From IMG/VR virus record IMGVR_UViG_3300032246_001533, positions 1 to 64,000 of that record: a stretch of DNA of 64,000 nt. One strand, 5' to 3'. Below the pieces are notes generated by a model that worked only from the letters and a program-made list of their open reading frames with translations, was not told the DNA's origin and searched no databases. The position numbers were made by a program, and so were the translations under genes. Shown here one piece after another: positions 30,032-39,022 of this stretch (its first letter is position 1; each line of letters opens with the position of its first letter). The stretch is from a virus.

Positions 30032-30622
30032 ATGAATAAAAATCTGCAAACAGATTCAATTGAAGAATTAATTGAAAATGCATCTCACGACATGTTTAAT
30101 CCAATTTTAAACTTTAATATTGCACAAAAATATCATGAGTCTGATCAAACAGCATCTGCAGTTTCATTTTATTTAAGAACAGCAGAGTATGGATATGATA
30201 AAAATCCATTATATACCTACACTTCTTTATTAAAAATTTCAGAGTGCTTAAGCCATCAAACAGGTAGAGAAAATAGTGTAAAAAATTCTTTACTACAAGC
30301 AATTCAATATTTGCCAAAAAGACCAGAAGCTTATTTCTTTTTATCAAGATACTATGAACAACAGCAAGAGTGGCAACAATCATACACTTTTGCTCAGCTA
30401 GGACTAGTTTATTCAAATGGAAATGAACCCTTGCCAATTGAGACAGACTACCTAGGCGAATTTGTTTTATTATTTGAAAAAGCAGTAAGCGGTTGGTGGA
30501 TTGGCAGAAGAGAAGAATCTATGTCTATATTTCGAGATCTTTTAAAAATCAAAATTCCAAGCAATTATCGTGCTTCAATTCAATACAATATGTCAAAAAT
30601 AGATCCAAATATTAAGTTTTAA
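30032..30622 (+). CDS. Tetratricopeptide-like protein
   Basis: 196 residues in helical pairs (NIAQKYHESDQTASAVSFYL, EAYFFLSRYYEQQQEWQQS). TPR-like repeats are often joined to glycosyltransferases and may hold the enzymes or their protein substrate. It starts directly after the FkbM stop and closes the island. Confidence 0.75.
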   Translation: MNKNLQTDSIEELIENASHDMFNPILNFNIAQKYHESDQTASAVSFYLRTAEYGYDKNPLYTYTSLLKISECLSHQTGRENSVKNSLLQAIQYLPKRPEAYFFLSRYYEQQQEWQQSYTFAQLGLVYSNGNEPLPIETDYLGEFVLLFEKAVSGWWIGRREESMSIFRDLLKIKIPSNYRASIQYNMSKIDPNIKF

Positions 30623-30656
30623 GGGGCAAAATAAATGCTTTTATTATTTGTTTTGG

Positions 30657-30662
30657 TATACT
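30657..30662 (+). promoter_or_regulatory. Extended -10 promoter, near-leaderless
   Basis: TGGTATACT ends at 30662; ATG 30671 lies 8 bases on and there is no ribosome site. Confidence 0.5.
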
Positions 30663-30670
30663 TATAGCAT

Positions 30671-31879
30671 ATGAGCCTGCAAACTACAAAGGGTTTTCCT
30701 TACCCACAATATACTGACACTCCCGACGTACCCAGAGATATGCTTAATCTGGCTACGCAGATTGACTCATATCTTACAACCAACAGGGGTCCACAAGGCG
30801 TTCAAGGAACAACGGGAACTCAAGGTTTTTATGGAACTCAAGGTTTAATTGGAAATCAAGGAATACAGGGAACAGTAGGAATTGCTGGATCTTCAACAAA
30901 TTATCATCAATACAAAGCAGACACAACAAGCCAGCTAGACTTGCCACCAACAGCTGGATATTTAAGATGGAATAATTCAGATCAAAAAAACTCTACTTTT
31001 ATTTATGTAAGCCACTTAACAAACGAAAATTTAGATATTGATGTTATTTTAGATGTTTTAAAAAAAGATGACACAATAATTATTCAAGAAACAAGTAATT
31101 CCAATAATTATCAAACATTTGCCTTAACAAGCGATGCAATTGTTGTTCAAAATAGCTATATAAAAATTCCAGTTACATTAGCAATATCTAACGGTTCTGG
31201 AACATCTGGTTTTTCCAACAATCAAGTTATTTCGTTGATTACCTTTTCTACAGGTATTCAAGGAGCAACAGGTACACAAGGAATTCAAGGATTAATTGGT
31301 TTACAAGGTTTACAAGGCAATCAAGGCACTCAAGGCTCTCAAGGTGTTCAGGGAACACAAGGTGTACAGGGACTACAAGGCACTCAGGGTATGCAAGGCA
31401 CTCAAGGTACGCAAGGTACTCAGGGCTTACAAGGCACACAAGGTTTACAAGGCACACAGGGTTTACAAGGTTTTGGCTATCAACAACTTCAAGGAGTTCA
31501 AGGACACATAGGTACAGGAATTGAATTACTTGGAACTTATGAAAGCTTGCAAAGTTTGCAATCAGCGCATCCATCAGGATCAAATGGCGACACTTACATA
31601 ATTAATGGTTCTTTATATGTTTGGCAAAATGGACAATATGTAGATGCAGGAGCTGTTCGTGGTATTCAGGGATTACAAGGTACTCAAGGAACCCAAGGGG
31701 TACAAGGGGTACAAGGTACTCAAGGTACTCAAGGAACCCAGGGGGTACAAGGTACTCAAGGAACCCAGGGGGTACAAGGTACTCAAGGTTTGCAGGGAAT
31801 TCAAGGAGTACAGGGAGTTCAAGGACCATTGCCAACAAGCTATGTTGATATAAATATGGCTGTAATGGGCGCATTTTAA
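30671..31879 (+). CDS. Collagen-like fibre protein
   Basis: 402 residues. [20 protein letters not shown] then [15 protein letters not shown] is an N-terminal module found in phage fibres. Two collagen-like blocks, the first short and the second long ([10 protein letters not shown] type), flank a beta domain. A second small module ([20 protein letters not shown], then [16 protein letters not shown]) matches a fibre insertion motif. Residues near the end are again Gly-x-x. Repeats of 27 bp lie at 31724-31777. Confidence 0.82.
   Translation: MSLQTTKGFPYPQYTDTPDVPRDMLNLATQIDSYLTTNRGPQGVQGTTGTQGFYGTQGLIGNQGIQGTVGIAGSSTNYHQYKADTTSQLDLPPTAGYLRWNNSDQKNSTFIYVSHLTNENLDIDVILDVLKKDDTIIIQETSNSNNYQTFALTSDAIVVQNSYIKIPVTLAISNGSGTSGFSNNQVISLITFSTGIQGATGTQGIQGLIGLQGLQGNQGTQGSQGVQGTQGVQGLQGTQGMQGTQGTQGTQGLQGTQGLQGTQGLQGFGYQQLQGVQGHIGTGIELLGTYESLQSLQSAHPSGSNGDTYIINGSLYVWQNGQYVDAGAVRGIQGLQGTQGTQGVQGVQGTQGTQGTQGVQGTQGTQGVQGTQGLQGIQGVQGVQGPLPTSYVDINMAVMGAF
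31724..31777 (+). repeat. 27-bp tandem repeat, two exact copies
   Basis: Two perfect copies, with a third diverged copy at 31679-31705, in the last collagen-like block. Confidence 0.85.
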
Positions 31880-31890
31880 GGGGTGTGTAA

Positions 31891-33867
31891 ATGTCATATA
31901 AACAAGCAGTCCTTAGAGATGATCCAATTGCTTATTGGCCCTTAACTGGAACTGTAAATTTAAGAACTTATGCAACTTTGCTTGAAGAATACGCAACATA
32001 TCAAGAATTTTTACTTTCAGAAGATACTTACGGATATCAACCAGGGTCTTTTTATTTTGAAGATTTATCTATAAACTCAAATCATGCTGCCGTGTCATTT
32101 GGAACACAGCTACCAATATTTCAAGATGTTTTAACATTAAATTCAAGATCTTTTAATGACAAAAATATAAATGGTTGTAAAATTACAGATACATCTATTG
32201 TAAGCATTTATGATATTTATAGTTTTTTTGATAAAAATCAAGAAAATAAAATTTTTGGAGCAGAGTTTTGGGTTTTTTTTAATGACAACCCATCAACAAA
32301 TGTAAATCTTTTATCAGTATATGATAGTTTATCTCAAATAAATGTTTTTGAAGTTTATGCTTATAATAATGCAATATATCTAACCGTTAGAAATTCTACA
32401 GAATCATACACAACAAAAAAAGAAATATTTTCATGGGACAAAAAAATGAATATTTTTGTTTCATATTCTGAAAGAAATATAGAAATTATGGTTAATGGAA
32501 TTGCTGATGAAACAGTTTTGATACCAAATACATTTAAATTTATTGGAAACGATTATCCATATCTTAAGTATAAAATTGGTCCAGCAGAAACAGGCAAAAA
32601 CTTTATTATTAATGACCTTGCTTTTTATACAAGAAAATTATCTGTAAATGAAATAAGAAACCACATGGTTTGGGCAAATATTAACTCTGACCCTGAATTT
32701 GCTGCTTTACAAGGAAGTGCATATCACTTTAATATTAAAGAACGTAATGAAATGATACATTTACAAAAAATATTTACAAAGCCAGAAGACTATAACCTAG
32801 GTGTTTATTCAAATCTTATACCAGACAAAAATGGATTAAAAATACAACAAACATCTGCAGCGGGATCGCAAACGGGGTATTGGCAGTACAACTTCCCAAT
32901 AGTACAATACACAAATTTTGCTGGAGTAGACATATCTTGGGACTCAGGATTTACTCCAAATTCTTCTATTGCAAATATGGAATATGTAAAAGTTTATTCA
33001 TCATATGATAACGGTCAAACATGGAATCAGGTTTACAGCAATAAAATAGTTCCTTATTTTTTATCCAGAGCATCCAACGCATCGGCAGCACAACTACTTG
33101 TAAAAGTTATAATGAATTCAACAAATACTTCAGACGAGCTCCAACCCAGATTGGATAACCTTAGAATTACTATTTATAAAAACCTTAACTTGCCTTCAGA
33201 TTCTGGTGAATTTATTTTATCACCCGTTGCAAGTCAAACTTACATGATAAGACAAAATGAAGATACATTAATATCAAGAGATAGAAATTTTGGCATACAT
33301 TTTGTTAATCAAAATCCGAACTCTGGATACCCAGGAACAGCATTAATTAATTCAGTAAATAATGCAGAATATAAAACTATTGAATTTTGGTTTAAATATG
33401 AAGGTTGTCAAAATAACACTCTGGGGGCTGTTTTAGACACAGCAACAGTAAATGGGGTTGATCTATACGTTAACCCGTCTACAAGCGTTCTAACAAGCAA
33501 CCTAGGCTCAAATGGCACACTGTATGTAAATGGATTAGCTCAAAACAACGGATACACAATTGTACCTGGAGAAACTTATCATATAACTTTAACTTATAAT
33601 CAATCTACGTCTAATCAAATATACATTAATGGAAGCACTGATGGACTTTCTACTCCATTACAGGCCATGTATGGGTTTATAACATTATTTCCAAACAAAT
33701 TATCTTCTTCAGAGATACAATCAAGATATTTATCGTATATCACAATCAAATCAACTGTTGTTTACGATAGCACAACAAGTCTGGGTAGTGTGGTTGAGTA
33801 CTCAGGATCAGAACCAACCAGCATAAATGGCGGTTTACCTGTCATTTCACATGATCATACATACTAA
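31891..33867 (+). CDS. LamG/concanavalin-like virion protein
   Basis: 658 residues. MSYKQAVLRDDPIAYWPLTG is the opening of LamG-type jelly-roll domains in phage virion proteins. A second LamG-like domain appears at about 480-630 (NAEYKTIEFWFKYEG, then YHITLTYNQSTSNQIYINGS). Likely binds sugar at the fibre or tail surface. GGGGTGTG precedes the ATG. Confidence 0.75.
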   Translation: MSYKQAVLRDDPIAYWPLTGTVNLRTYATLLEEYATYQEFLLSEDTYGYQPGSFYFEDLSINSNHAAVSFGTQLPIFQDVLTLNSRSFNDKNINGCKITDTSIVSIYDIYSFFDKNQENKIFGAEFWVFFNDNPSTNVNLLSVYDSLSQINVFEVYAYNNAIYLTVRNSTESYTTKKEIFSWDKKMNIFVSYSERNIEIMVNGIADETVLIPNTFKFIGNDYPYLKYKIGPAETGKNFIINDLAFYTRKLSVNEIRNHMVWANINSDPEFAALQGSAYHFNIKERNEMIHLQKIFTKPEDYNLGVYSNLIPDKNGLKIQQTSAAGSQTGYWQYNFPIVQYTNFAGVDISWDSGFTPNSSIANMEYVKVYSSYDNGQTWNQVYSNKIVPYFLSRASNASAAQLLVKVIMNSTNTSDELQPRLDNLRITIYKNLNLPSDSGEFILSPVASQTYMIRQNEDTLISRDRNFGIHFVNQNPNSGYPGTALINSVNNAEYKTIEFWFKYEGCQNNTLGAVLDTATVNGVDLYVNPSTSVLTSNLGSNGTLYVNGLAQNNGYTIVPGETYHITLTYNQSTSNQIYINGSTDGLSTPLQAMYGFITLFPNKLSSSEIQSRYLSYITIKSTVVYDSTTSLGSVVEYSGSEPTSINGGLPVISHDHTY

Positions 33868-33906
33868 AAGTGGCATTGGTATGTTCTATTTTAATGAATT
33901 AGGTGG

Positions 33907-33912
33907 TATTAT
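33907..33912 (+). promoter_or_regulatory. Extended -10 promoter, leaderless type
   Basis: TGGTATTAT ends at 33912, 6 bases before ATG 33919. No ribosome site. Confidence 0.5.
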
Positions 33913-33918
33913 TGGCAT

Positions 33919-34257
33919 ATGGGAAAAATGAAGATTACTCCAATAGATGAAGTAAATTGGGGATTATATGGATGGCAAATGCCAGACGGAACTCTTGTTA
34001 CTAATGAAGAAGGAGCTTATTTAAGCATACCATCTTTAAAAGGTGACATAAGACAAATTAAAAAATTAAAAGATGCTGCAAAGCATTATGGGCTTGAAGA
34101 AGGAAAACCTATATTTTTTTCAGGGCATAGGCCAGTGACAGACGAAGAGCTTGCAGAACAAAGACAAAGGTTAGAGCTAGGCTTAGTTCCAGATGTTGAA
34201 GACACACCCGCAATGATGGATTATATTAAAGAAGTGAGGGACATGAAGATTGGCTAA
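33919..34257 (+). CDS. Conserved protein upstream of portal
   Basis: 112 residues starting MGKMKITPIDEVNWGLYGWQ. Contains MPDGTLVTNEEGAYLSIPSL and a helical C-terminus. Its place directly before the portal, where many actinophages have a small unnamed protein or terminase subunit, hints at a role in head assembly. It is not clearly a small terminase. Overlaps the portal start by 8 bases. Confidence 0.65.
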   Translation: MGKMKITPIDEVNWGLYGWQMPDGTLVTNEEGAYLSIPSLKGDIRQIKKLKDAAKHYGLEEGKPIFFSGHRPVTDEELAEQRQRLELGLVPDVEDTPAMMDYIKEVRDMKIG

Positions 34258-35833
34258 TTTAAGTATTGCTGACGATGATAATGATGAAAATGTAATGATT
34301 AGATCAAATCTAGATTACAAATCTATGGTTCAACCAGAAGAAATTTTTGATGACCCATTTAATAACAACTGGGAACAAATTAAAAAATCTGAAGGCCTAA
34401 GTCCTAATTTTCGTCGTCAAGTAAACAGATTAGAAAAGTCTTTTATGGGACACGATGATTCAAAATCAAAAAAGTTAGACCCCCTAGACCTTACTGGATA
34501 TTCTTTATTTCAAATTGTTCAACCACCCTATAATATTTTATATTTGGCACAACTTTATGATGTGTCTCCATATCATCACTCAGCAGTAAATGCTAAAGCT
34601 GCAAACGTAGTTGGACTTGGATATAAGTTTGAAGAAACATGGAGAACTAAGCAAAAAGTTGAATCTGTTTTAGATAATCCTAAAAAACTTGATAAAATTC
34701 GTGCAAAACTTGAACAATCAAAAGAAGAGTTAAGAGATTATTTAGAATCAATGAATTCTGAAGATTCATTTATTGAAAATATGAAAAAAGTTTTTGTTGA
34801 TTTAGAATCAACAGGAAATGCTTATCTTGAAGTTGGAAGAACCTCAACTGGTAAAATTGGTTACTTGGGTCACATACCAACACAAACCATGAGAATACGT
34901 CGTCACAGAGATGGTTTTGTTCAAGTAGTTTATAACCGATACACATTTTTTAGAAACTTTGGAGATACTGAAACTCCAGATCAAATTGGAACAGATCCCA
35001 ACCCTAACGAAGTTATTCACTTTAAAGTATTTACTCCTTCTAACACATACTATGGAGTACCAGACGTTTTATCTGCAAAGAATGCAGTTGCTGGTGATGA
35101 ATTTGCACAAAGATTTAACCTTGACTACTTTGAAAATAAAGCGGTTCCAAGATACATTATTACAGTAAAAGGCGCAAAGTTAACTGCTGATTCAGAAAGA
35201 AAACTTCTTGAATTTTTTCAAACAGGTTTGCGTGGAAGAAATCATAGAACACTCTACATCCCACTTCCTTCAGATGGAGATCAAGGAAGAGTTGAATTTA
35301 AAATGGATCCAATTGAAGCTGGGGTACAAGACTCATCGTTTAAGAATTATGCAGTAGAAAATAGAGACCGCATTCTTCTTTCGCATAGAGTTCCAGTATC
35401 AAAACTTGGAATGCCAGCAAACGTATCCTTGGCAAACGCCAAAGATGCCGATAAAACATTTAAAGAGCAAGTTTGTCGTCCAAGGCAAGAAGAACTTGAG
35501 TTTAAAATTAATAAGATTATTTCTGAGTTTACAGACGCATTTACGCTAAGATTTAACGAACTTGCACTTACAGATGAAGAAACTCAATCAAGAATTGATG
35601 ATCGCTACCTTAAAGATCAAGTTTTACTTCCAAATGAAGTACGTGCACGTAAGGGCCTTGCCCCTATTTCTACTGGTGATACAGTCCTAGTATTAAACCC
35701 AAAACAAGCAACTGATGCAATATCTGATGCCAGCGGGAATAAAACTAGAGACCAAAATAGAACAATTAATGCTCCAGATAAAATGGGAACTGGAAGAAAT
35801 CCTAAAGGCGAAGGCTCGCAAGAAGGAAATTAA
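34250..35833 (+). CDS. Portal protein
   Basis: 527 residues with TTG start at 34250. Segments IVQPPYNILYLAQLYDVSPY, HHSAVNAKAANVVGLGYKF and FVDLESTGNAYLEV are those of PBSX/HK97-type phage portals. The dodecameric portal sits at one head vertex and lets DNA through. The C-terminal 50 residues are polar. No terminase gene lies upstream in this window. Confidence 0.9.
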   Translation: MANLSIADDDNDENVMIRSNLDYKSMVQPEEIFDDPFNNNWEQIKKSEGLSPNFRRQVNRLEKSFMGHDDSKSKKLDPLDLTGYSLFQIVQPPYNILYLAQLYDVSPYHHSAVNAKAANVVGLGYKFEETWRTKQKVESVLDNPKKLDKIRAKLEQSKEELRDYLESMNSEDSFIENMKKVFVDLESTGNAYLEVGRTSTGKIGYLGHIPTQTMRIRRHRDGFVQVVYNRYTFFRNFGDTETPDQIGTDPNPNEVIHFKVFTPSNTYYGVPDVLSAKNAVAGDEFAQRFNLDYFENKAVPRYIITVKGAKLTADSERKLLEFFQTGLRGRNHRTLYIPLPSDGDQGRVEFKMDPIEAGVQDSSFKNYAVENRDRILLSHRVPVSKLGMPANVSLANAKDADKTFKEQVCRPRQEELEFKINKIISEFTDAFTLRFNELALTDEETQSRIDDRYLKDQVLLPNEVRARKGLAPISTGDTVLVLNPKQATDAISDASGNKTRDQNRTINAPDKMGTGRNPKGEGSQEGN

Positions 35834-35888
35834 TTCAAATATTATAGCAATATATTTATCAAAATTATGAGTTATTTATAAACTTTGC

Positions 35889-35894
35889 TATTAT
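35889..35894 (+). promoter_or_regulatory. Extended -10 promoter
   Basis: TGCTATTAT ends 10 bases before ATG 35905. No ribosome site, so a leader of only a few bases is expected. Confidence 0.45.
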
Positions 35895-35904
35895 TTATTT
35901 ACAT

Positions 35905-37335
35905 ATGGACATTCAAAAAACTTACTGGAAAAATAGCGAGTCTTCAATGGCTCTTGCTTTTCCTATTTCTAAAGTAAATAGAGAGAAAAGAACAGTCTCT
36001 GGATTCGCATCGTTGGATAATATTGATCGTCATGGTGATATTGTTAAGTCAGATGCAAGCAAAAAAGCTTTTGAAACATTCAGAGGAAATATTCGTGAAA
36101 TGCACGGGCCAACTGCTGTTGGCAAAATGGTTGATTTTAAAGAAGATAATTTTTTTGATCCAGAAACTAATAAAAAATATAACGGTATATACGTAACAGC
36201 TTATATTTCAAAAGGTGCACAAGATGCTTGGGAAAAAGTTTTAGACGGAACTTACTCAGGTTTTTCTATTGGTGGAAACATTAAAGATGCAAAAATGGAA
36301 AAAGCTGATGATGGTTCAAATGAAACTCGTCGTGTTATTTATGATTACGAACTACATGAATTAAGTCTTGTTGATTCTCCAGCAAACCAACTAGCAAATT
36401 TTATGTCAATTCAAAAAAATCAAGATGGAAGCCTTTTTGTTAAAGGTATGGTTTCAGAAGTAACTTTGGAAAATGTTTTTTGGTGCAAGCAAGATGAAAT
36501 TGCTTCAACTTCAGAATCTACAAAAAAAGATTGTGTAGTTTGTGATGCTCCAATGACAAATATTGGCTGGGTAGAACAAACAGATTCAGAAAAATTTGAA
36601 GCAATTGAAAAAGTAATTGATTCTTATTTTAAGAAAGATGATGCTCCAGATAGCACACACTCAGCAACAACACATGATTCAGATTCACAAAATGTGATCA
36701 GTTCGGATCAAACAATTAATTTATATCCAGATCAAAATGAAAAAACAAAAGTTTTGTTCCATGATGGAACAAAAGTAAACAAGAGTGATAATCAAATTTC
36801 GCTCAACGAAGGAGGTAAACAAATGACAGAAGATACAAATACAACAACAGAAAATGCGGTTGATGTAGAGGCTCCAGTCGAAGAAGTTTCAACTGTTTCA
36901 GAAACAACAGAAGATGCAAGCATTGAAAAAGCTGCAAATATATCTGAGGTTGAAGACACACTTGATTTAGAAAAGATGGTTAAGGACCTTTCAACCTTCT
37001 TTGGTGAGTCTATTGAAAAAAACTATGCAACACACGCTGCAACTATAGCTGACATGTTAAACATTGTTAATGCTACAAGAGCAGAAATGGCTCGTTTGTC
37101 AAAAAATTATGAGGATATTCAAAAAGCAAACGAAGATATTAATGCAAAGTACGAAACCTTGAGTAAGTCAGTAGAGGATATGCTCGGAAAGATTGAGTAT
37201 GTAGATAATAGTCTCAAAAATTTTGAGTCAGCTACTGCAGTTCAGAAGTCCATTGGGGTTGAAGCTCCGATGGGTCAAACAAAACCAAAACAAAGTATAT
37301 GGCAAGGACACTTCCTCGGTGTTGATAACCTATAA
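35905..37335 (+). CDS. Prohead protease with C-terminal scaffold domain
   Basis: 476 residues. Residues 1-165 are an HK97-type S78 protease: REMHGPTAVGK with H67, GTYSGFSIGG with the likely nucleophile S121, then ELHELSLVDSPAN. Residues 165-305 are a linker. From about 310 the chain is acidic and coiled coil (YEDIQKANEDINAKYETLSK), as expected for a scaffold. An in-frame start at 36823 could give the scaffold alone. It matures the capsid and removes the scaffold. RBS absent at the first ATG. Confidence 0.88.
   Translation: MDIQKTYWKNSESSMALAFPISKVNREKRTVSGFASLDNIDRHGDIVKSDASKKAFETFRGNIREMHGPTAVGKMVDFKEDNFFDPETNKKYNGIYVTAYISKGAQDAWEKVLDGTYSGFSIGGNIKDAKMEKADDGSNETRRVIYDYELHELSLVDSPANQLANFMSIQKNQDGSLFVKGMVSEVTLENVFWCKQDEIASTSESTKKDCVVCDAPMTNIGWVEQTDSEKFEAIEKVIDSYFKKDDAPDSTHSATTHDSDSQNVISSDQTINLYPDQNEKTKVLFHDGTKVNKSDNQISLNEGGKQMTEDTNTTTENAVDVEAPVEEVSTVSETTEDASIEKAANISEVEDTLDLEKMVKDLSTFFGESIEKNYATHAATIADMLNIVNATRAEMARLSKNYEDIQKANEDINAKYETLSKSVEDMLGKIEYVDNSLKNFESATAVQKSIGVEAPMGQTKPKQSIWQGHFLGVDNL
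36811..36825 (+). promoter_or_regulatory. Internal ribosome site and start for separate scaffold
   Basis: GGAGGT (36811-36816) lies 6 bases before ATG 36823, which is codon 307 of the protease gene and in frame. It would give a 170-residue scaffold beginning MTEDTNTTTENAV. Confidence 0.65.
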
Positions 37336-37371
37336 CAAAAAAATAAAAGAAATAAAGGTGGTGAAATAAAA

Positions 37372-38520
37372 ATGAGTAATGAACTTCTACAAAAAGTAAT
37401 TGATACAACGAACCTCGGTTCTTCAGCAGTAAATGCATCAGGAGATTCTTCTAACCTTTCAGGTAACGGACTTCTATATCCAGATCAAGCTAATCGCTTC
37501 TTGGATTACATGTGGGATGCAACAATTCTTGCTAAAGCAGCTAGAACAATTCGTATGCGTTCAAACACAACCGAAATTGATCGTGTTGCAGTTGGACAAC
37601 GTATCATGACAGTTGCACAAGAAGACAGCCCTCGTGATTATGTAGGCGCATCTGGTACATATACCAATGCAAACTCTTCTACATTTACAGCACAAGGAGC
37701 AACCTTTAACAAGGTGTCTCTTACAACACGTAAACTCCGTCTTGATTGGGAGCTTTCATCAGAATCTCTAGAAGATAACGTTGAAGGTCCAGATCTTGAG
37801 GATCACATTGCACGTCTTATGGCTACCCAAGCTGGTAACGATATTGAGGATACCCTTATTAACGGTACTGGAACTGGTAGCGGTTTGATGTCAGCATTTA
37901 AAGGCTTCCGCCAATTAGCACTTGACAACGCACACGTTGTTGATGCACAAGGCGTAGGACTTGACAAGTCTGTATTTAACCTAGCAATTAAAACATTGCC
38001 TCGTAAGTACAAGCAACGTCGTAACCAACTAAGATTCTTCACAGGATCAAACTTGGTACAAGACTATCTATTCAATTTAACAGCTAACGCTGGCTCAGTA
38101 AATCCATTTGATATCGCTTCAGGTATCATTCGTGGTGATGTTGCAGCTAACGATGGTGGTCCAGGTGCTACAACGCCATTCGCGTTTGGTATCCCAGTGA
38201 TTAACGTTCCATTGATGGATGAGACAAAGGCAGGAACATATTCTAGCCCTTCAGGTCTTCACGGAGACGTACACTTGACTTTCCCACAGAACTTCATCAT
38301 TGGCATTAAGCGTGACGTAACAGTCTATCGTCTTTTCCAACCAAAGAAAGACACAATTGAATACACACTATTCATCCGTGTTGGTTGCGTAATGGAAAAC
38401 TACGATGCACACGTCATTGTAACAAATGTCAAGATTGCTGGTTCTGTTGCATCAGGAGCATTCGGTTCTGTAACACACGGAGCAAATGTAACTGGCGGAC
38501 AAAACGGAAATACATACTAA
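37372..38520 (+). CDS. Major capsid protein (HK97 fold)
   Basis: 382 residues starting MSNELLQKVIDTTNLGSSAV. LLYPDQANRFLDYMWDATIL, then TLTTRKLRLDWELSSESLED-like text (VSLTTRKLRLDWELS) and SGIIRGDVAANDGG fit actinophage-type HK97 capsids. Codon use shifts to CGT, AAC and GTA/GTT, unlike neighbours. AAAGGTGGTG leader is shared with the major tail protein. A terminator follows. Confidence 0.92.
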   Translation: MSNELLQKVIDTTNLGSSAVNASGDSSNLSGNGLLYPDQANRFLDYMWDATILAKAARTIRMRSNTTEIDRVAVGQRIMTVAQEDSPRDYVGASGTYTNANSSTFTAQGATFNKVSLTTRKLRLDWELSSESLEDNVEGPDLEDHIARLMATQAGNDIEDTLINGTGTGSGLMSAFKGFRQLALDNAHVVDAQGVGLDKSVFNLAIKTLPRKYKQRRNQLRFFTGSNLVQDYLFNLTANAGSVNPFDIASGIIRGDVAANDGGPGATTPFAFGIPVINVPLMDETKAGTYSSPSGLHGDVHLTFPQNFIIGIKRDVTVYRLFQPKKDTIEYTLFIRVGCVMENYDAHVIVTNVKIAGSVASGAFGSVTHGANVTGGQNGNTY

Positions 38521-38541
38521 TATTTATTAGTTGCAAGATTA

Positions 38542-38567
38542 GGGGGGCAGTAGAAATACTGCCTCCC
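38542..38567 (+). terminator. Terminator hairpin after capsid gene
   Basis: GGGGGGCAGTA pairs with TACTGCCTCCC around a GAAA tetraloop (11 bp with one wobble). TTAATCATT follows, so the U-run is weak. Confidence 0.7.
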
Positions 38568-38582
38568 TTAATCATTATCTGA

Positions 38583-38588
38583 TATAAT
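38583..38588 (+). promoter_or_regulatory. Extended -10 promoter
   Basis: TGATATAAT ends at 38588, right after the capsid terminator. AAAGGG lies before ATG 38611. Confidence 0.65.
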
Positions 38589-38610
38589 AAGTTATGACGA
38601 AAGGGTACAA

Positions 38611-39009
38611 ATGTCATTTTCAGATCTAAAAATAACAGAGTTAAGAAAAGCTGCAGACTCATTTGGAGTAGATACGGCAGAAGCTAAAACTAAACAAGAA
38701 ATCATTGCAATTCTTGAAGAAGAAGGTATAAACTATCAAATGTATGCTAAGTTTACTAATGTTGAAAAAGCAGAGATAGAAATACCAGAAATAGAAAAGA
38801 AAAACAGAGAGAGAAAAATTATGAAAACAACTAATTCAGTACTTGTTAAAATGGAAAGAACAAACCATTCATTTCAAACACATGGACATACATTTACAAC
38901 AGAACATCCATTTGTAGCAATGCCAGAATCAGATGCTCAAAGAATTTTTGATACTATGCCAGGTTTCCGCCTAGCAACTCCTAGAGAAGCTCAAGAATAC
39001 TATAACTAA
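38611..39009 (+). CDS. HeH/SAP-like head protein
   Basis: 132 residues. FSDLKITELRKAADSFGVDT then AKTKQEIIAILEEEGI is a short helix-extended-helix (SAP/LEM-like) motif, as found after capsid genes in many phages. A second part (FTTEHPFVAMPESDAQRIFD) follows. Role in head completion likely but not proven. Confidence 0.65.
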   Translation: MSFSDLKITELRKAADSFGVDTAEAKTKQEIIAILEEEGINYQMYAKFTNVEKAEIEIPEIEKKNRERKIMKTTNSVLVKMERTNHSFQTHGHTFTTEHPFVAMPESDAQRIFDTMPGFRLATPREAQEYYN

Positions 39010-39022
39010 GGGGGTGTTTTGA

